Assembly (NCBI GenBank): GCA_030642425.1
Contig: DAOWNU010000055.1
Location: 1 to 8,812, forward strand
Source of the DNA: a bacterium
GTDB lineage: Bacteria; UBP14; UBA6098
Reading direction: 5' to 3'
Length of the DNA: 8,812 bases
Made by a program: the position numbers and the translations under genes. Under the pieces are notes generated by a model. It saw nothing but the letters and a program-made list of their open reading frames with translations. It was not told where the DNA came from and ran no database searches. Below are positions 1 to 5,501 of the stretch, piece after piece. Every line of letters starts with the position of its first letter. Positions within the stretch are counted from its first letter, which is position 1.

Positions 1-201
1 CCCGGCGGCGTCGCCGCGAAGGAACTTGTTTTCATCCTCTTCGACTATCTTATAAACTTTCACCATATCCTTTTCTTTCTTCGAGACCCAGTCCGAAGGG
101 AATTCGCCGGCGATATCGGACTCGAAATCCAGCGAAACAAGCGGCTGCGCGGCGCAAATCCCCGCGAAGGCCATGAGACAACAGATTGTTAGTCTTCTCA
201 T
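1..201 (-). CDS. Exported protein, N-terminal part (possibly DUF3047-like)
   Basis: This minus-strand gene starts at an ATG at 201 and is still open at the left edge, so only 67 codons are visible. I translated it by hand. It begins with a signal peptide (MRRLTICCLMAFAGICAAQP): two arginines, a hydrophobic core and a likely cleavage after AQ or AAQ. The mature start contains FESDIAGEFPSDW and then KVYKIVEEDENKFLRGDA. The order 'P..W', then 'Y.IVEED...LR' is reminiscent of the opening of DUF3047 proteins, secreted or periplasmic proteins of unknown function; this is a resemblance from memory and only the first third could be compared. An AGGGAG ribosome site lies 5 nt before the ATG, inside the end of the upstream gene. 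The start is 2 nt after that gene's stop, so the two are probably one operon with coupled translation. The product should be periplasmic or outside the cell. Confidence 0.75.
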   Translation of the reverse strand, partial: MRRLTICCLMAFAGICAAQPLVSLDFESDIAGEFPSDWVSKKEKDMVKVYKIVEEDENKFLRGDAAG

Positions 202-203
202 AT

Positions 204-626
204 TCACTCCCTATTTCTGAGTATGTCCCTAATCGCAATCTCTATCTGCGACAGGCGGCGTTTGATCAGTGCGAGCTGTGCGTGATAGGCCTTTTTCAGA
301 TGCTCCTCGGAGACATCGCCGAACTCCTCCCTTATTATAGCCATCCCGTTCTCGCAGTTCGCGGCGGTCTCGTTATCTTCACGGGCGAGGGCCGAATCGC
401 GCTGTTTCCGGAGTGATTTCAGCTTGAAATACGGATGCCCGGCCAGTAGCTCCTCTTCTTTTGCGAGCAGCGCGGTCCTTTCCAAATCGAGTTCTTTGTA
501 GCGCTTTTCGGATATCTCTTCGGCGGCTTTTGCAATTGCCAGTTTCTTCCTTGAAAGTTTGCCGAAAACGATCACTACAATAAAGGCAACAACGAGAAGA
601 CCCACGATTATATAGATAACACTCAT
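204..626 (-). CDS. Single-pass membrane-anchored coiled-coil protein, unknown function
   Basis: The predicted product has 140 residues. An N-terminal membrane segment (about residues 3-22, IYIIVGLLVVAFIVVIVF) is followed by a long, highly charged helical part rich in Lys, Glu, Arg, Ala and Leu, typical of a coiled coil, up to the C-terminus (residues about 25-60 and 95-138). There is no cleavage site, so it should stay in the inner membrane with the helical part in the cytoplasm (GKLSRKK after the membrane segment gives positive-inside topology). I chose the ATG at 626 because AGGTGG (635-640) lies 8 nt before it; the ATG at 632 is only 2 nt from that site, and a GTG at 638 overlaps it. It is the first visible gene of a pair with the exported protein at 1-201, so a role linked to the envelope is a reasonable guess. 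I do not recognise the family. No convincing promoter was found upstream. Confidence 0.75.
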   Translation of the reverse strand: MSVIYIIVGLLVVAFIVVIVFGKLSRKKLAIAKAAEEISEKRYKELDLERTALLAKEEELLAGHPYFKLKSLRKQRDSALAREDNETAANCENGMAIIREEFGDVSEEHLKKAYHAQLALIKRRLSQIEIAIRDILRNRE

Positions 627-753
627 TTTCATTACCACCTTTTGTCCGCTGCAAAATAATACTTATCATAACGAAAGCAAGGGATATGCCATCGTCGAAC
701 GAAGATTAAATTCAAAATTAACAATCTCAATTAGACCATATTTCATATTTGTC

Positions 754-807
754 AAAAAAAAAAAAAAAGTCCTTGACATTTACACTATCTATCCTTTTCT
801 TTATACT
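754..807 (+). promoter_or_regulatory. Promoter with A-tract for the exported 255-aa protein
   Basis: TTTACA (779-784) and TATACT (802-807) are separated by exactly 17 bp and each matches the sigma-70 consensus at 5 of 6 positions. A run of 15 A (754-768) lies just upstream, where an UP element that binds the RNA polymerase alpha subunit would be. Transcription would start near 814, leaving a leader of about 130 nt before the ATG at 945. A perfect TTGACA (773-778) overlaps the region but has no -10 box at a normal distance. Confidence 0.6.
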
Positions 808-873
808 TACAGGATAAGGGGCATTAGATTAAAAATCCTGTGGAATATTAATAGAGTGCTTTTATCAATGTTT

Positions 874-936
874 TTTTGAGGGGATTTATCTCCTGAACTG
901 CAGTTCAATGGGGTTGCAACTCTAACCGAAGGAGGA
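874..936 (+). promoter_or_regulatory. Structured leader and ribosome binding site of the 255-aa gene
   Basis: The leader holds a perfect 14-bp palindrome TGAACTGCAGTTCA (894-907), an 8-bp palindrome GTTGCAAC (913-920), and a small hairpin formed by GGGGA (880-884) with TCTCC (889-893). The ribosome site AAGGAGG (929-935) is 9 nt before the ATG. CTCCT (890-894) is complementary to AGGAG in that site, so pairing of the two would hide the ribosome site and exclude the small hairpin. The palindromes could instead be a protein-binding site in DNA. The sequence elements are seen; the switching idea is inference. Confidence 0.4.
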
Positions 937-944
937 TTTGTAAA

Positions 945-1712
945 ATGAAGAAAATGTTACTAATTGTCGCGATATTCGCCCTTATGGCGGGTCTCGCTAC
1001 AGCACAAGAAACCTATGTGGACTGGACGAGCGCTGGAGAAAGTATGGTTGATTACTCCGGAAGCGCCGACCATGAAGGTTCTATTGGAACTAATGTGGCG
1101 TATGTCTATGCTCGTTTCAGGCTGCTTGGCCCGAAATGGAACGTTACATGTTCTGGATCTGCATCCATCGACACTTGGCAGCTGGAAGACATCCTGCCCG
1201 GTCAGCGCGGCTGGATGAGAACTCCGTTCGATATCGAGAATACGGGCGGTGTGACGCTCGACCTCGGAACGACGGCCGTTGAGTATTCCGGAACTGGTCC
1301 GGATATTACTCATGTAGAATGGTTCTTCACGGGAACAGCGTTCGACCAGAACCACTTCCACATCTATGCTATTATCGCTGATCATGAATCCACAGAACCG
1401 ACCTTCTCCACCTCGGGCATTATGGAATCAGCTACAACCACCAACTATCTAAATTATGTTGGTACTGCTGAAGGCTTCTATGACGATCCGAACGCGGAAG
1501 ACTACATGATTCCGCAGAACGATATCTATGACAAAGCTGAAGAAGACCACCTGAACTTCTGGGCGGTCGACGACGCAGGTTCCGGCGGCACTGTAGAAGA
1601 CAAAATCAGGCTCTGGCTTGGCATGGAAATTCCGTTTGCCGGCTGGACGAACTACACCTATCACACTGTGCAGGTCACCATTTTTGGTGAAATTGCATCG
1701 GTCGCTCACTAA
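945..1712 (+). CDS. Exported protein of unknown function, probably abundant
   Basis: The 255-residue product starts with a classic signal peptide (MKKMLLIVAIFALMAGLATA), with cleavage expected after ATA or ATAQ. The mature part is acidic, rich in Thr, Gly, Ser, Tyr and Trp, has no further membrane segment and only one Cys (in NVTCSGS, residue about 68), and reads as alternating strands, such as GGVTLDLGTTAVEYSG near residues 101-116 and HTVQVTIFGEIASV near the end. This suggests a beta-sandwich protein secreted to the periplasm or surface. The final strand resembles the closing strand of secreted Ig-like or S-layer-like domains, but I do not recognise the family and see no catalytic motif, lipobox or sorting domain. 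The start is fixed by AAGGAGG 9 nt upstream. A strong promoter with an A-tract, a strong ribosome site and a tight terminator make it a single-gene transcript that is probably highly expressed. Possible roles are a surface-layer or matrix component. Confidence 0.85.
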   Translation: MKKMLLIVAIFALMAGLATAQETYVDWTSAGESMVDYSGSADHEGSIGTNVAYVYARFRLLGPKWNVTCSGSASIDTWQLEDILPGQRGWMRTPFDIENTGGVTLDLGTTAVEYSGTGPDITHVEWFFTGTAFDQNHFHIYAIIADHESTEPTFSTSGIMESATTTNYLNYVGTAEGFYDDPNAEDYMIPQNDIYDKAEEDHLNFWAVDDAGSGGTVEDKIRLWLGMEIPFAGWTNYTYHTVQVTIFGEIASVAH

Positions 1713-1739
1713 AATTTGTTATTTGTTAGCAGCCCCTCT

Positions 1740-1770
1740 ACCCCTCCCTTAATCGGGAGGGGTTTTTTTT
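1740..1770 (+). terminator. Rho-independent terminator of the 255-aa gene
   Basis: A perfect 9-bp stem is formed by ACCCCTCCC (1740-1748) and GGGAGGGGT (1755-1763) around the loop TTAATC, followed directly by a run of T to 1770. It begins 28 nt after the stop codon at 1712. On the other strand no T-run follows the stem, so it should work only for plus-strand transcription. Confidence 0.9.
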
Positions 1771-1805
1771 ATGTAAAAAATTCCGCGGGGTGCGTGTGTG
1801 CGAAA

Positions 1806-1857
1806 AGAAAACCATCCCCCCTGTCCTTCGGACATCCCCCCTTATAAAGGGGGGGGG
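1806..1857. repeat. C/G-run palindromic element, possible terminator for the minus strand
   Basis: The 9-mer CATCCCCCC occurs twice (1813-1821 and 1833-1841), separated by a small inverted repeat TGTCC-TTC-GGACA (1822-1834). The second copy is followed by TTATAAA and a run of nine G (1849-1857), so either C-run can pair with the G-run. Read on the minus strand it starts 11 nt past the stop of the gene at 1869-2795 and ends in a T-rich stretch (1806-1815, complement of GAAAAGAAAA-like sequence), so it could act as that gene's terminator. Elements of this design often occur as dispersed intergenic repeats, which cannot be tested in one window. Confidence 0.5.
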
Positions 1858-1868
1858 AACTCGCCGAT

Positions 1869-2795
1869 CTAAATCTCCGCCTCTATCCCCCCGCTCCAGC
1901 GCCCCTCTTTGCCTTTGGCGATTGCGCGAACCCGGAAATCGAAATTTCCGGAAAGGCCCTCCGGCGGCGGGCAGGAATTCTCCGCGCCCTCGTAAAAGGC
2001 GGTCCAATGACCGGAGCCGCCCGCCTCCCGATAATGCGCCTCGTAAGAATCCGCGCCTTCGATTGAGAACCAGTGGAATATCCGCGCTTCGGAGTCGAAC
2101 CGGAAATTCTCCGGCGAAGGCGGCCGCTTCTTCGTCCAGACCTTCGATTTCGGGAGCATTCCTAAATCCAAAAAATATGGACTTTGAACTCCCCAGACCA
2201 AAATCGCCATCCCGTAAATTAGCTTCAGACGCCTGGTGTCGTCGAGGAACCTCTTTTTCATGGCCTTCCGCGCAACTTTCGCCCGCTCGCGTTTCGTGGC
2301 CGCGTCCGAATGCAGATTGCCCATCTCGGTGCGAAACGTCCGAAGCTCGTCCACAACATTGTTCGGAAGCACCCACGGGTCGGCCTCGGCGACATAGATA
2401 TCGTGCTGACGGATAAGGTCGTCAACCACCGTCTCGATACCCTCGCGCGTGCGCGGCGTTCTGCCGTCGATAGAATAGGCCACTCCGATTTCGCCGGCGT
2501 TGTCGTATTTCGCGATAATCGCTTTCAGCAGAAATTTTGCCTTTTGGTAGAGTTTTTTGCACTCTTCTTGCTTCCATTGGAAATCCTGAAAAGCCCCCAT
2601 TGCATCGTATTTCTTCCTTCTCGTCTCACTGCAAATTTCTTCCCAATCGACGTTCGCGTTTTGTGCCCACAGAAGTATATCGCCCGTTATTGCCAGTTCG
2701 ACTGCGTGCAAATCGATATTCTTACTCAGAAATAGAAACCTTCCAAATCGATTTCCGGGGTCGTCATTTGAGAAATTGTTGTCTCTAATAGCCAT
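1869..2795 (-). CDS. Unknown protein: helical N-terminal part and fibronectin-III-like C-terminal domain
   Basis: The 308-residue product has no signal peptide. Residues about 25-190 are mostly helical and charged, with many Lys, Arg, Glu and Asp (for example QWKQEECKKLYQKAKFLLKA near 73-92). A more hydrophobic helix, LIYGMAILVWGVQ (about 192-204), may be buried or touch a membrane. Residues about 225-308 look like a fibronectin type III domain: PSPENFRF opens it, GADSYEAHYRE is the usual 'A..Y.v.yr' strand, and NFDFRVRAI followed by GRWSG matches the 'y.FRVrA....G.s..S' strand and end. The start ATG at 2795 has AGGAGG (2800-2805) 4 nt upstream. It seems to be transcribed alone, with the 21-bp repeat array directly upstream and a palindromic element after the stop. 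I do not recognise the N-terminal family; the domain suggests protein-protein binding. Without a signal peptide it is probably cytoplasmic. Confidence 0.8.
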   Translation of the reverse strand: MAIRDNNFSNDDPGNRFGRFLFLSKNIDLHAVELAITGDILLWAQNANVDWEEICSETRRKKYDAMGAFQDFQWKQEECKKLYQKAKFLLKAIIAKYDNAGEIGVAYSIDGRTPRTREGIETVVDDLIRQHDIYVAEADPWVLPNNVVDELRTFRTEMGNLHSDAATKRERAKVARKAMKKRFLDDTRRLKLIYGMAILVWGVQSPYFLDLGMLPKSKVWTKKRPPSPENFRFDSEARIFHWFSIEGADSYEAHYREAGGSGHWTAFYEGAENSCPPPEGLSGNFDFRVRAIAKGKEGRWSGGIEAEI

Positions 2796-2820
2796 TTTGC
2801 CTCCTATGCCCTAAAATTGC

Positions 2821-3050
2821 GTTACAGACGGTTGCAGTTTCATTCATTACAATATTTTTTCCATTATATTTGAATATATTTCGTTACATATTACTATAAT
2901 TCCATTACATACGATATATTTTCTATTACATATAATTATTTTTCTGTTACTGATCATTATATTTTAATTACATCTTATTGAATTTTGGTTCATTTAATTA
3001 TATTTTTCATTGCATGCTATTATTTTTTGTTTGACAAAGAATAATATTTT
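2821..3050. repeat. Degenerate 21-bp direct-repeat array, about 11 units
   Basis: Units start at 2821, 2842, 2863, 2883, 2904, 2925, 2946, 2967, 2988, 3009 and 3030. All steps are 21 bp except one of 20 bp after 2863. Most units begin with a form of RTTACAT (GTTACA, ATTACA, GTTACT, ATTGCA), continue with AT-rich sequence often containing ATTAT or TATAT, and end in TTTC, TTCC or TTCT. The best units are those at 2904 and 2925; the outer ones at 2842, 2988 and 3030 are weak. The array begins 26 bp upstream of the start codon of the gene at 1869-2795, so it overlaps that gene's expected promoter region. 21 bp is two DNA helical turns, so every unit faces the same side of the helix, and it is also seven codons. 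Confidence 0.75.
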
Positions 3051-3402
3051 TATTTTATTTCCTTATCAACCGAACTACAATCATTATAAACAAAAAAATA
3101 TTCTTATGCAAGCGATTTTTTGTTATATTCAACGGAATTTTTATTTATATCAATAAAATAGAAAATGATATAAATGGCTTATTATTTTGAAGACGCCAGA
3201 ATTTATTAATATATAATAAGATTTAATTCTGATACAACCAAATTAGAATGATATGTGATGGAAATGAAAACGATATTAACGCATTTCCCCCGATTCTGAG
3301 ACCTAAACGTCGCCACATATCGACGAAAAGCATCCTTTGATTCGCACCGACGGATACTTGGGTCGCAAAATGAATTTCTCAACGGGCAAACTCAGCTCGC
3401 TC
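3051..3402. other. AT-rich intergenic stretch without a recognised gene
   Basis: From 3051 to about 3240 the sequence is strongly AT-rich, with many runs of A and T. It may hold a few more decayed units of the neighbouring 21-bp array, but I could not follow the period with confidence. From about 3280 composition returns to that of the coding DNA. No ORF with a start and ribosome site, no RNA gene and no clear hairpin terminator for the lipoprotein gene ending at 3403 were seen. Confidence 0.5.
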
Positions 3403-4452
3403 CTACTGGCGTTCTGAATAAAATTGGGGCAGGTCGCCCCGGAAGGACTTGCATATTATCTCGACGTGGCGCAAATACGGCTCTTTTTTCACCACCGGCG
3501 CGAACACCGCGCCATCGACAATGAAAATTCTTCGCGTCACCGGATCGGAGAGAACGTAGGACACAAAAGGACCGCCGAGATGGTTTTCGCTGTTCTCCCA
3601 CAGGCCGCGTATCCCGACAGCCGGGCGCCCGCCTATCTTATCGCCCTCCATTTTGAGAGCGCAATGCCGGGCGACCGAGTCCCCCTCGTAATAAATCCGG
3701 CAAAGGCTGTCCCGGACGTGCCGCCACCATCCGATATTGTATTCCACCTCGGAATCCATATCAGTCCACCACACGAACACCCAGCGTTCCGGTTCGAGCG
3801 CTCTCAACCAGATAAATTTCTCTTCGCCGCGACCCTTTTCCCAATTAAAGAAGCGTGGAATTTTTATTCCGAAGCCGTAATCTTCGGCGACAGAATCTTC
3901 GAGCGCCAACTTTTCGCCCTCGCCGAAAAAATCTTCAAAGAGCCATTTTGAAACCCTGTCGTTGACCGAATCGTTGATGAGCGAAAATAGCCTGTCCTTT
4001 CCGAGACCGAGCTGGACAGAGAGGGCGTCGAGGTTCGGCGCCGTGATAAAGATGACGATTTGGCCTTCGGCCCAAAGGTCTTTTTTCACGATAATCCAGC
4101 GCATGTTGGACTCGATAGCCTTAATAGCATCGGGGGACAGCGCGCCCCGGATCATTCGGCCCGCGGGCCCCGGGGATTCGAGGCTGGCGATTACTATCGA
4201 GGTTCTCGCGTTTTTCAGCCGGGAAAAATCGTTTTTGTCGATTGGGACGAGTTCGAAAATCTTTTCCTCGCGCGGCGTGATCAGCTCGCGCTCGAGCGCT
4301 TCGGAGAGGATCGGCAGAAGCTCCTCCGATTCCCCGCTGTCTATCAGGACCGGAATTTTTCGATACGAACCGGCGGCCTCGCGACGCATCTCGCAGCCCG
4401 CGAGCGCCAAGGCGACCGTCGTGACAATCAAGTATGTGGAAAAAATCTTCAT
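3403..4452 (-). CDS. DUF4837-type lipoprotein
   Basis: The product from the ATG at 4452 has 349 residues, close to the usual length of DUF4837 lipoproteins (roughly 330-350). It opens with a lipoprotein signal, MKIFSTYLIVTTVALALAGC, in which LAGC is the lipobox and Cys20 would be lipidated, so the protein should be anchored to a membrane, probably the outer one. Family resemblance is best near the C-terminus: AVGIRGLWENSENHLGGPFV, then RRIFIVDGAVFAP, then YLRHVEIICKSF. Earlier matches are ELVPIDKNDFSRL (about 68-80), the interrupted WIIVKKDLWAEGQIVIFITAP (about 119-139) and YGFGIKIPRFFNWEKG followed by FIWLRALEPE. The function of DUF4837 is unknown; it is typical of Bacteroidota and relatives. 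A longer reading from TTG at 4488 is unlikely because it would put extra residues before the signal peptide and the TTG overlaps the -35 box. There is no ribosome site; the promoter suggests a leaderless message. Confidence 0.88.
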   Translation of the reverse strand: MKIFSTYLIVTTVALALAGCEMRREAAGSYRKIPVLIDSGESEELLPILSEALERELITPREEKIFELVPIDKNDFSRLKNARTSIVIASLESPGPAGRMIRGALSPDAIKAIESNMRWIIVKKDLWAEGQIVIFITAPNLDALSVQLGLGKDRLFSLINDSVNDRVSKWLFEDFFGEGEKLALEDSVAEDYGFGIKIPRFFNWEKGRGEEKFIWLRALEPERWVFVWWTDMDSEVEYNIGWWRHVRDSLCRIYYEGDSVARHCALKMEGDKIGGRPAVGIRGLWENSENHLGGPFVSYVLSDPVTRRIFIVDGAVFAPVVKKEPYLRHVEIICKSFRGDLPQFYSERQ

Positions 4453-4459
4453 CGAGTAA

Positions 4460-4488
4460 AGTATAACGTTCGATATTGCGAAGAGCAA
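4460..4488 (-). promoter_or_regulatory. Leaderless-type promoter of the DUF4837 lipoprotein gene
   Basis: Read on the minus strand: TTGCTC (4483-4488), a 17-bp spacer, TATACT (4460-4465), then 7 nt to the ATG at 4452. Transcription would start at or within one base of the start codon. The lack of any Shine-Dalgarno sequence upstream of the ATG agrees with this. The -10 box matches the consensus at 5 of 6 positions, the -35 box at 3 of 6. Confidence 0.55.
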
Positions 4489-4516
4489 ATTCTTTTCTCG
4501 GATTCGATTAAAGAAC

Positions 4517-4545
4517 TTGAAAAAAGGCTTACAAGTAAATATAAT
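4517..4545 (+). promoter_or_regulatory. Leaderless-type promoter of the 116-aa gene
   Basis: TTGAAA (4517-4522), a 17-bp spacer, and a perfect TATAAT (4540-4545), then 7 nt to the ATG at 4553. The geometry is the same as in the divergent lipoprotein promoter, and again no Shine-Dalgarno sequence lies between the -10 box and the ATG. The two -35 boxes are 28 bp apart, so one regulator bound between them could affect both. Confidence 0.65.
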
Positions 4546-4552
4546 TTTATAA

Positions 4553-4903
4553 ATGGGAAAACTAATATCGATAAATACTTTAGAGAATGGCGCTCTCCTT
4601 TCTTATAAGGATTCCGACAAGAATAAAGTTGCCTGGGGCGTGAAATGTGCCTTCCAACTGGAGGGGTTCACGCTTGTCGAGGGTTTCGATAAGCACGGCA
4701 CTTTCCGTTTGACAAGGGGGAGCGCGGCAAAAAGGCTGGTCGAACCGGATATTTTTTTCAAGCTCGATATCGAATCTATAGATGATAAGATCAATGTCAC
4801 GCTTTTGGACATCTCCGATACTCACGACGACCAATCCCCCGGACAGCTTCATTTTCGCATTCTCAGAAAAATCATCGCATACTTACGTAATTGTGAATGT
4901 TAA
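4553..4903 (+). CDS. Small protein of unknown function
   Basis: The product has 116 residues, no signal peptide and no membrane segment. The first two thirds look strand-rich (for example GALLSYKD, KVAWGVKCAFQLEGFTLVEG, GTFRLTRG, FFKLDIESI, KINVTLLDIS), suggesting a compact beta fold. The end is a basic amphipathic helix (about 101-113, FRILRKIIAYLR) finishing in CEC; with Cys31 there are three cysteines. I do not recognise the family. Support for it being a real gene comes from the well-formed promoter (perfect -10 box) 7 nt before its ATG, the absence of a competing ORF with better features in this stretch, and a palindromic element just after its stop. It is divergent from the DUF4837 lipoprotein gene (starts 101 bp apart) and convergent with the Nudix gene. 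The absence of a ribosome site means translation would rely on a leaderless message. Confidence 0.65.
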   Translation: MGKLISINTLENGALLSYKDSDKNKVAWGVKCAFQLEGFTLVEGFDKHGTFRLTRGSAAKRLVEPDIFFKLDIESIDDKINVTLLDISDTHDDQSPGQLHFRILRKIIAYLRNCEC

Positions 4904-4926
4904 TAGTTTCTGCAAATGGATTGTTC

Positions 4927-4964
4927 TGTCATTGCGAGCGGCGGAATGGAGCGTCGCAATCACT
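4927..4964. repeat. Palindromic REP-like intergenic element
   Basis: ATTGCGA (4931-4937) and TCGCAAT (4954-4960) form a perfect 7-bp inverted repeat around a GC-rich loop, in the 68-bp gap between two convergent genes. The wider sequence (GTCATTGCGAGC ... GAGCG ... GCAATCA) resembles dispersed repeats of the type 'GTCATTGCGAG...GCAATC' that I recall from many bacterial genomes. It may also help to end transcription from both sides. That it is dispersed in this genome is inference. Confidence 0.5.
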
Positions 4965-4971
4965 TTCTATG

Positions 4972-5496
4972 TTACTCTTCGGAAAAAATATCCTCCCGGA
5001 TAATCTCTAAACCACGTTTTAAGATTTCCCTATGACTCGAAAATGTCGGCGCCGGAGCCGACTTCGGCTCGAACCATTTTGCGTCGCGGGCGTCGTCGCC
5101 GGGACGGAGTTCTCCGCCTTTCGATTCGAGCAAAAACCCGGCAACCATAACATTAGTATAAAGCCGGCTTCGCTGGCCTTCCACACCGAGTGAACGGATA
5201 ACTTCGCAAACGAGGCCCGTTTCCTCCTCGACTTCCCGCAGGACACATTCCGCCGGCGTCTCGTCGATCTCGACAAAACCGCCGGGCAGGCACCATTCGC
5301 CCAGCGCGGGTTCCACGTCCCGGAGCGTCATCAAAATCTTTCCCGACCGATCGAACACGACCGCGCAAGTTGCGGGCAGAGGATTTTGATAAAGTATCTT
5401 TCCGCAGGCCGTGCAACGCAGCCTCTCGCGGTTTTCGATAAGCACTGGCTCCAATTTGCCGGAGCACCAGGGGCAGTATTGTTTTTGAGATTTCAT
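4972..5496 (-). CDS. Nudix hydrolase with N-terminal zinc ribbon
   Basis: The 174-residue product would hydrolyse a nucleoside diphosphate linked to another group, in the cytoplasm. A zinc ribbon is formed by CPWC (residues 8-11) and CTAC (28-31), followed by ILYQNP, the hallmark of the short ribbon found in Nudix_N_2-type proteins. The Nudix box GX5EX7REUXEEXGU is complete: Gly73, Glu79, Arg87-Glu88, Glu91-Glu92, Gly94-Leu95, so metal binding and catalysis should be intact. The substrate is not certain; ADP-ribose, NADH or FAD-like dinucleotides are plausible for ribbon-bearing members. It is shorter than NudC and lacks the SQPWPFP signature of NADH pyrophosphatase. I chose the ATG at 5496, because 57 residues of a longer reading lie inside the PAP2 gene and do not resemble this family. 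It starts 5 nt after the PAP2 stop and has only a weak ribosome site (AGAAAG), so translation is probably coupled. Last gene of the thiD operon. Confidence 0.92.
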   Translation of the reverse strand: MKSQKQYCPWCSGKLEPVLIENRERLRCTACGKILYQNPLPATCAVVFDRSGKILMTLRDVEPALGEWCLPGGFVEIDETPAECVLREVEEETGLVCEVIRSLGVEGQRSRLYTNVMVAGFLLESKGGELRPGDDARDAKWFEPKSAPAPTFSSHREILKRGLEIIREDIFSEE

Positions 5497-5501
5497 TTCA
5501 A

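Noticed and set aside
773..778. Perfect TTGACA as the -35 box of the 255-aa gene
   Set aside because: No reasonable -10 box occurs 16-18 bp downstream; TTTACA at 779-784 gives a 17-bp spacer to TATACT.
1790..2416. Plus-strand ORF of 208 codons opposite the gene at 1869-2795
   Set aside because: Its protein is dominated by Arg, Pro and Ser, as expected for the reverse strand of a real gene, it has no good ribosome site, and it runs through the C/G-run element.
3031..3060. Plus-strand promoter starting at TTGACA 3031-3036
   Set aside because: No acceptable -10 box at normal spacing stands out from the AT-rich background, and no plus-strand gene follows.
2821..3240. CRISPR array or replication origin with iterons
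   Set aside because: Units are contiguous and degenerate with no unique spacers, and there is no nearby rep or dnaA gene. TTATCAACC at 3063-3071 is a poor DnaA box.
3424..4459. Plus-strand ORFs opposite the DUF4837 gene
   Set aside because: The minus-strand frame matches a known family along its length and carries a lipoprotein signal; these are antisense shadows.
3403..4488. Longer lipoprotein gene starting at TTG 4488
   Set aside because: It would add 12 residues before a well-formed lipoprotein signal peptide, and the TTG lies inside the predicted -35 box.
4972..5496. Assignment as NudC (NADH pyrophosphatase)
   Set aside because: It is too short and lacks the SQPWPFP signature after the Nudix box; only the zinc ribbon and Nudix fold are shared.
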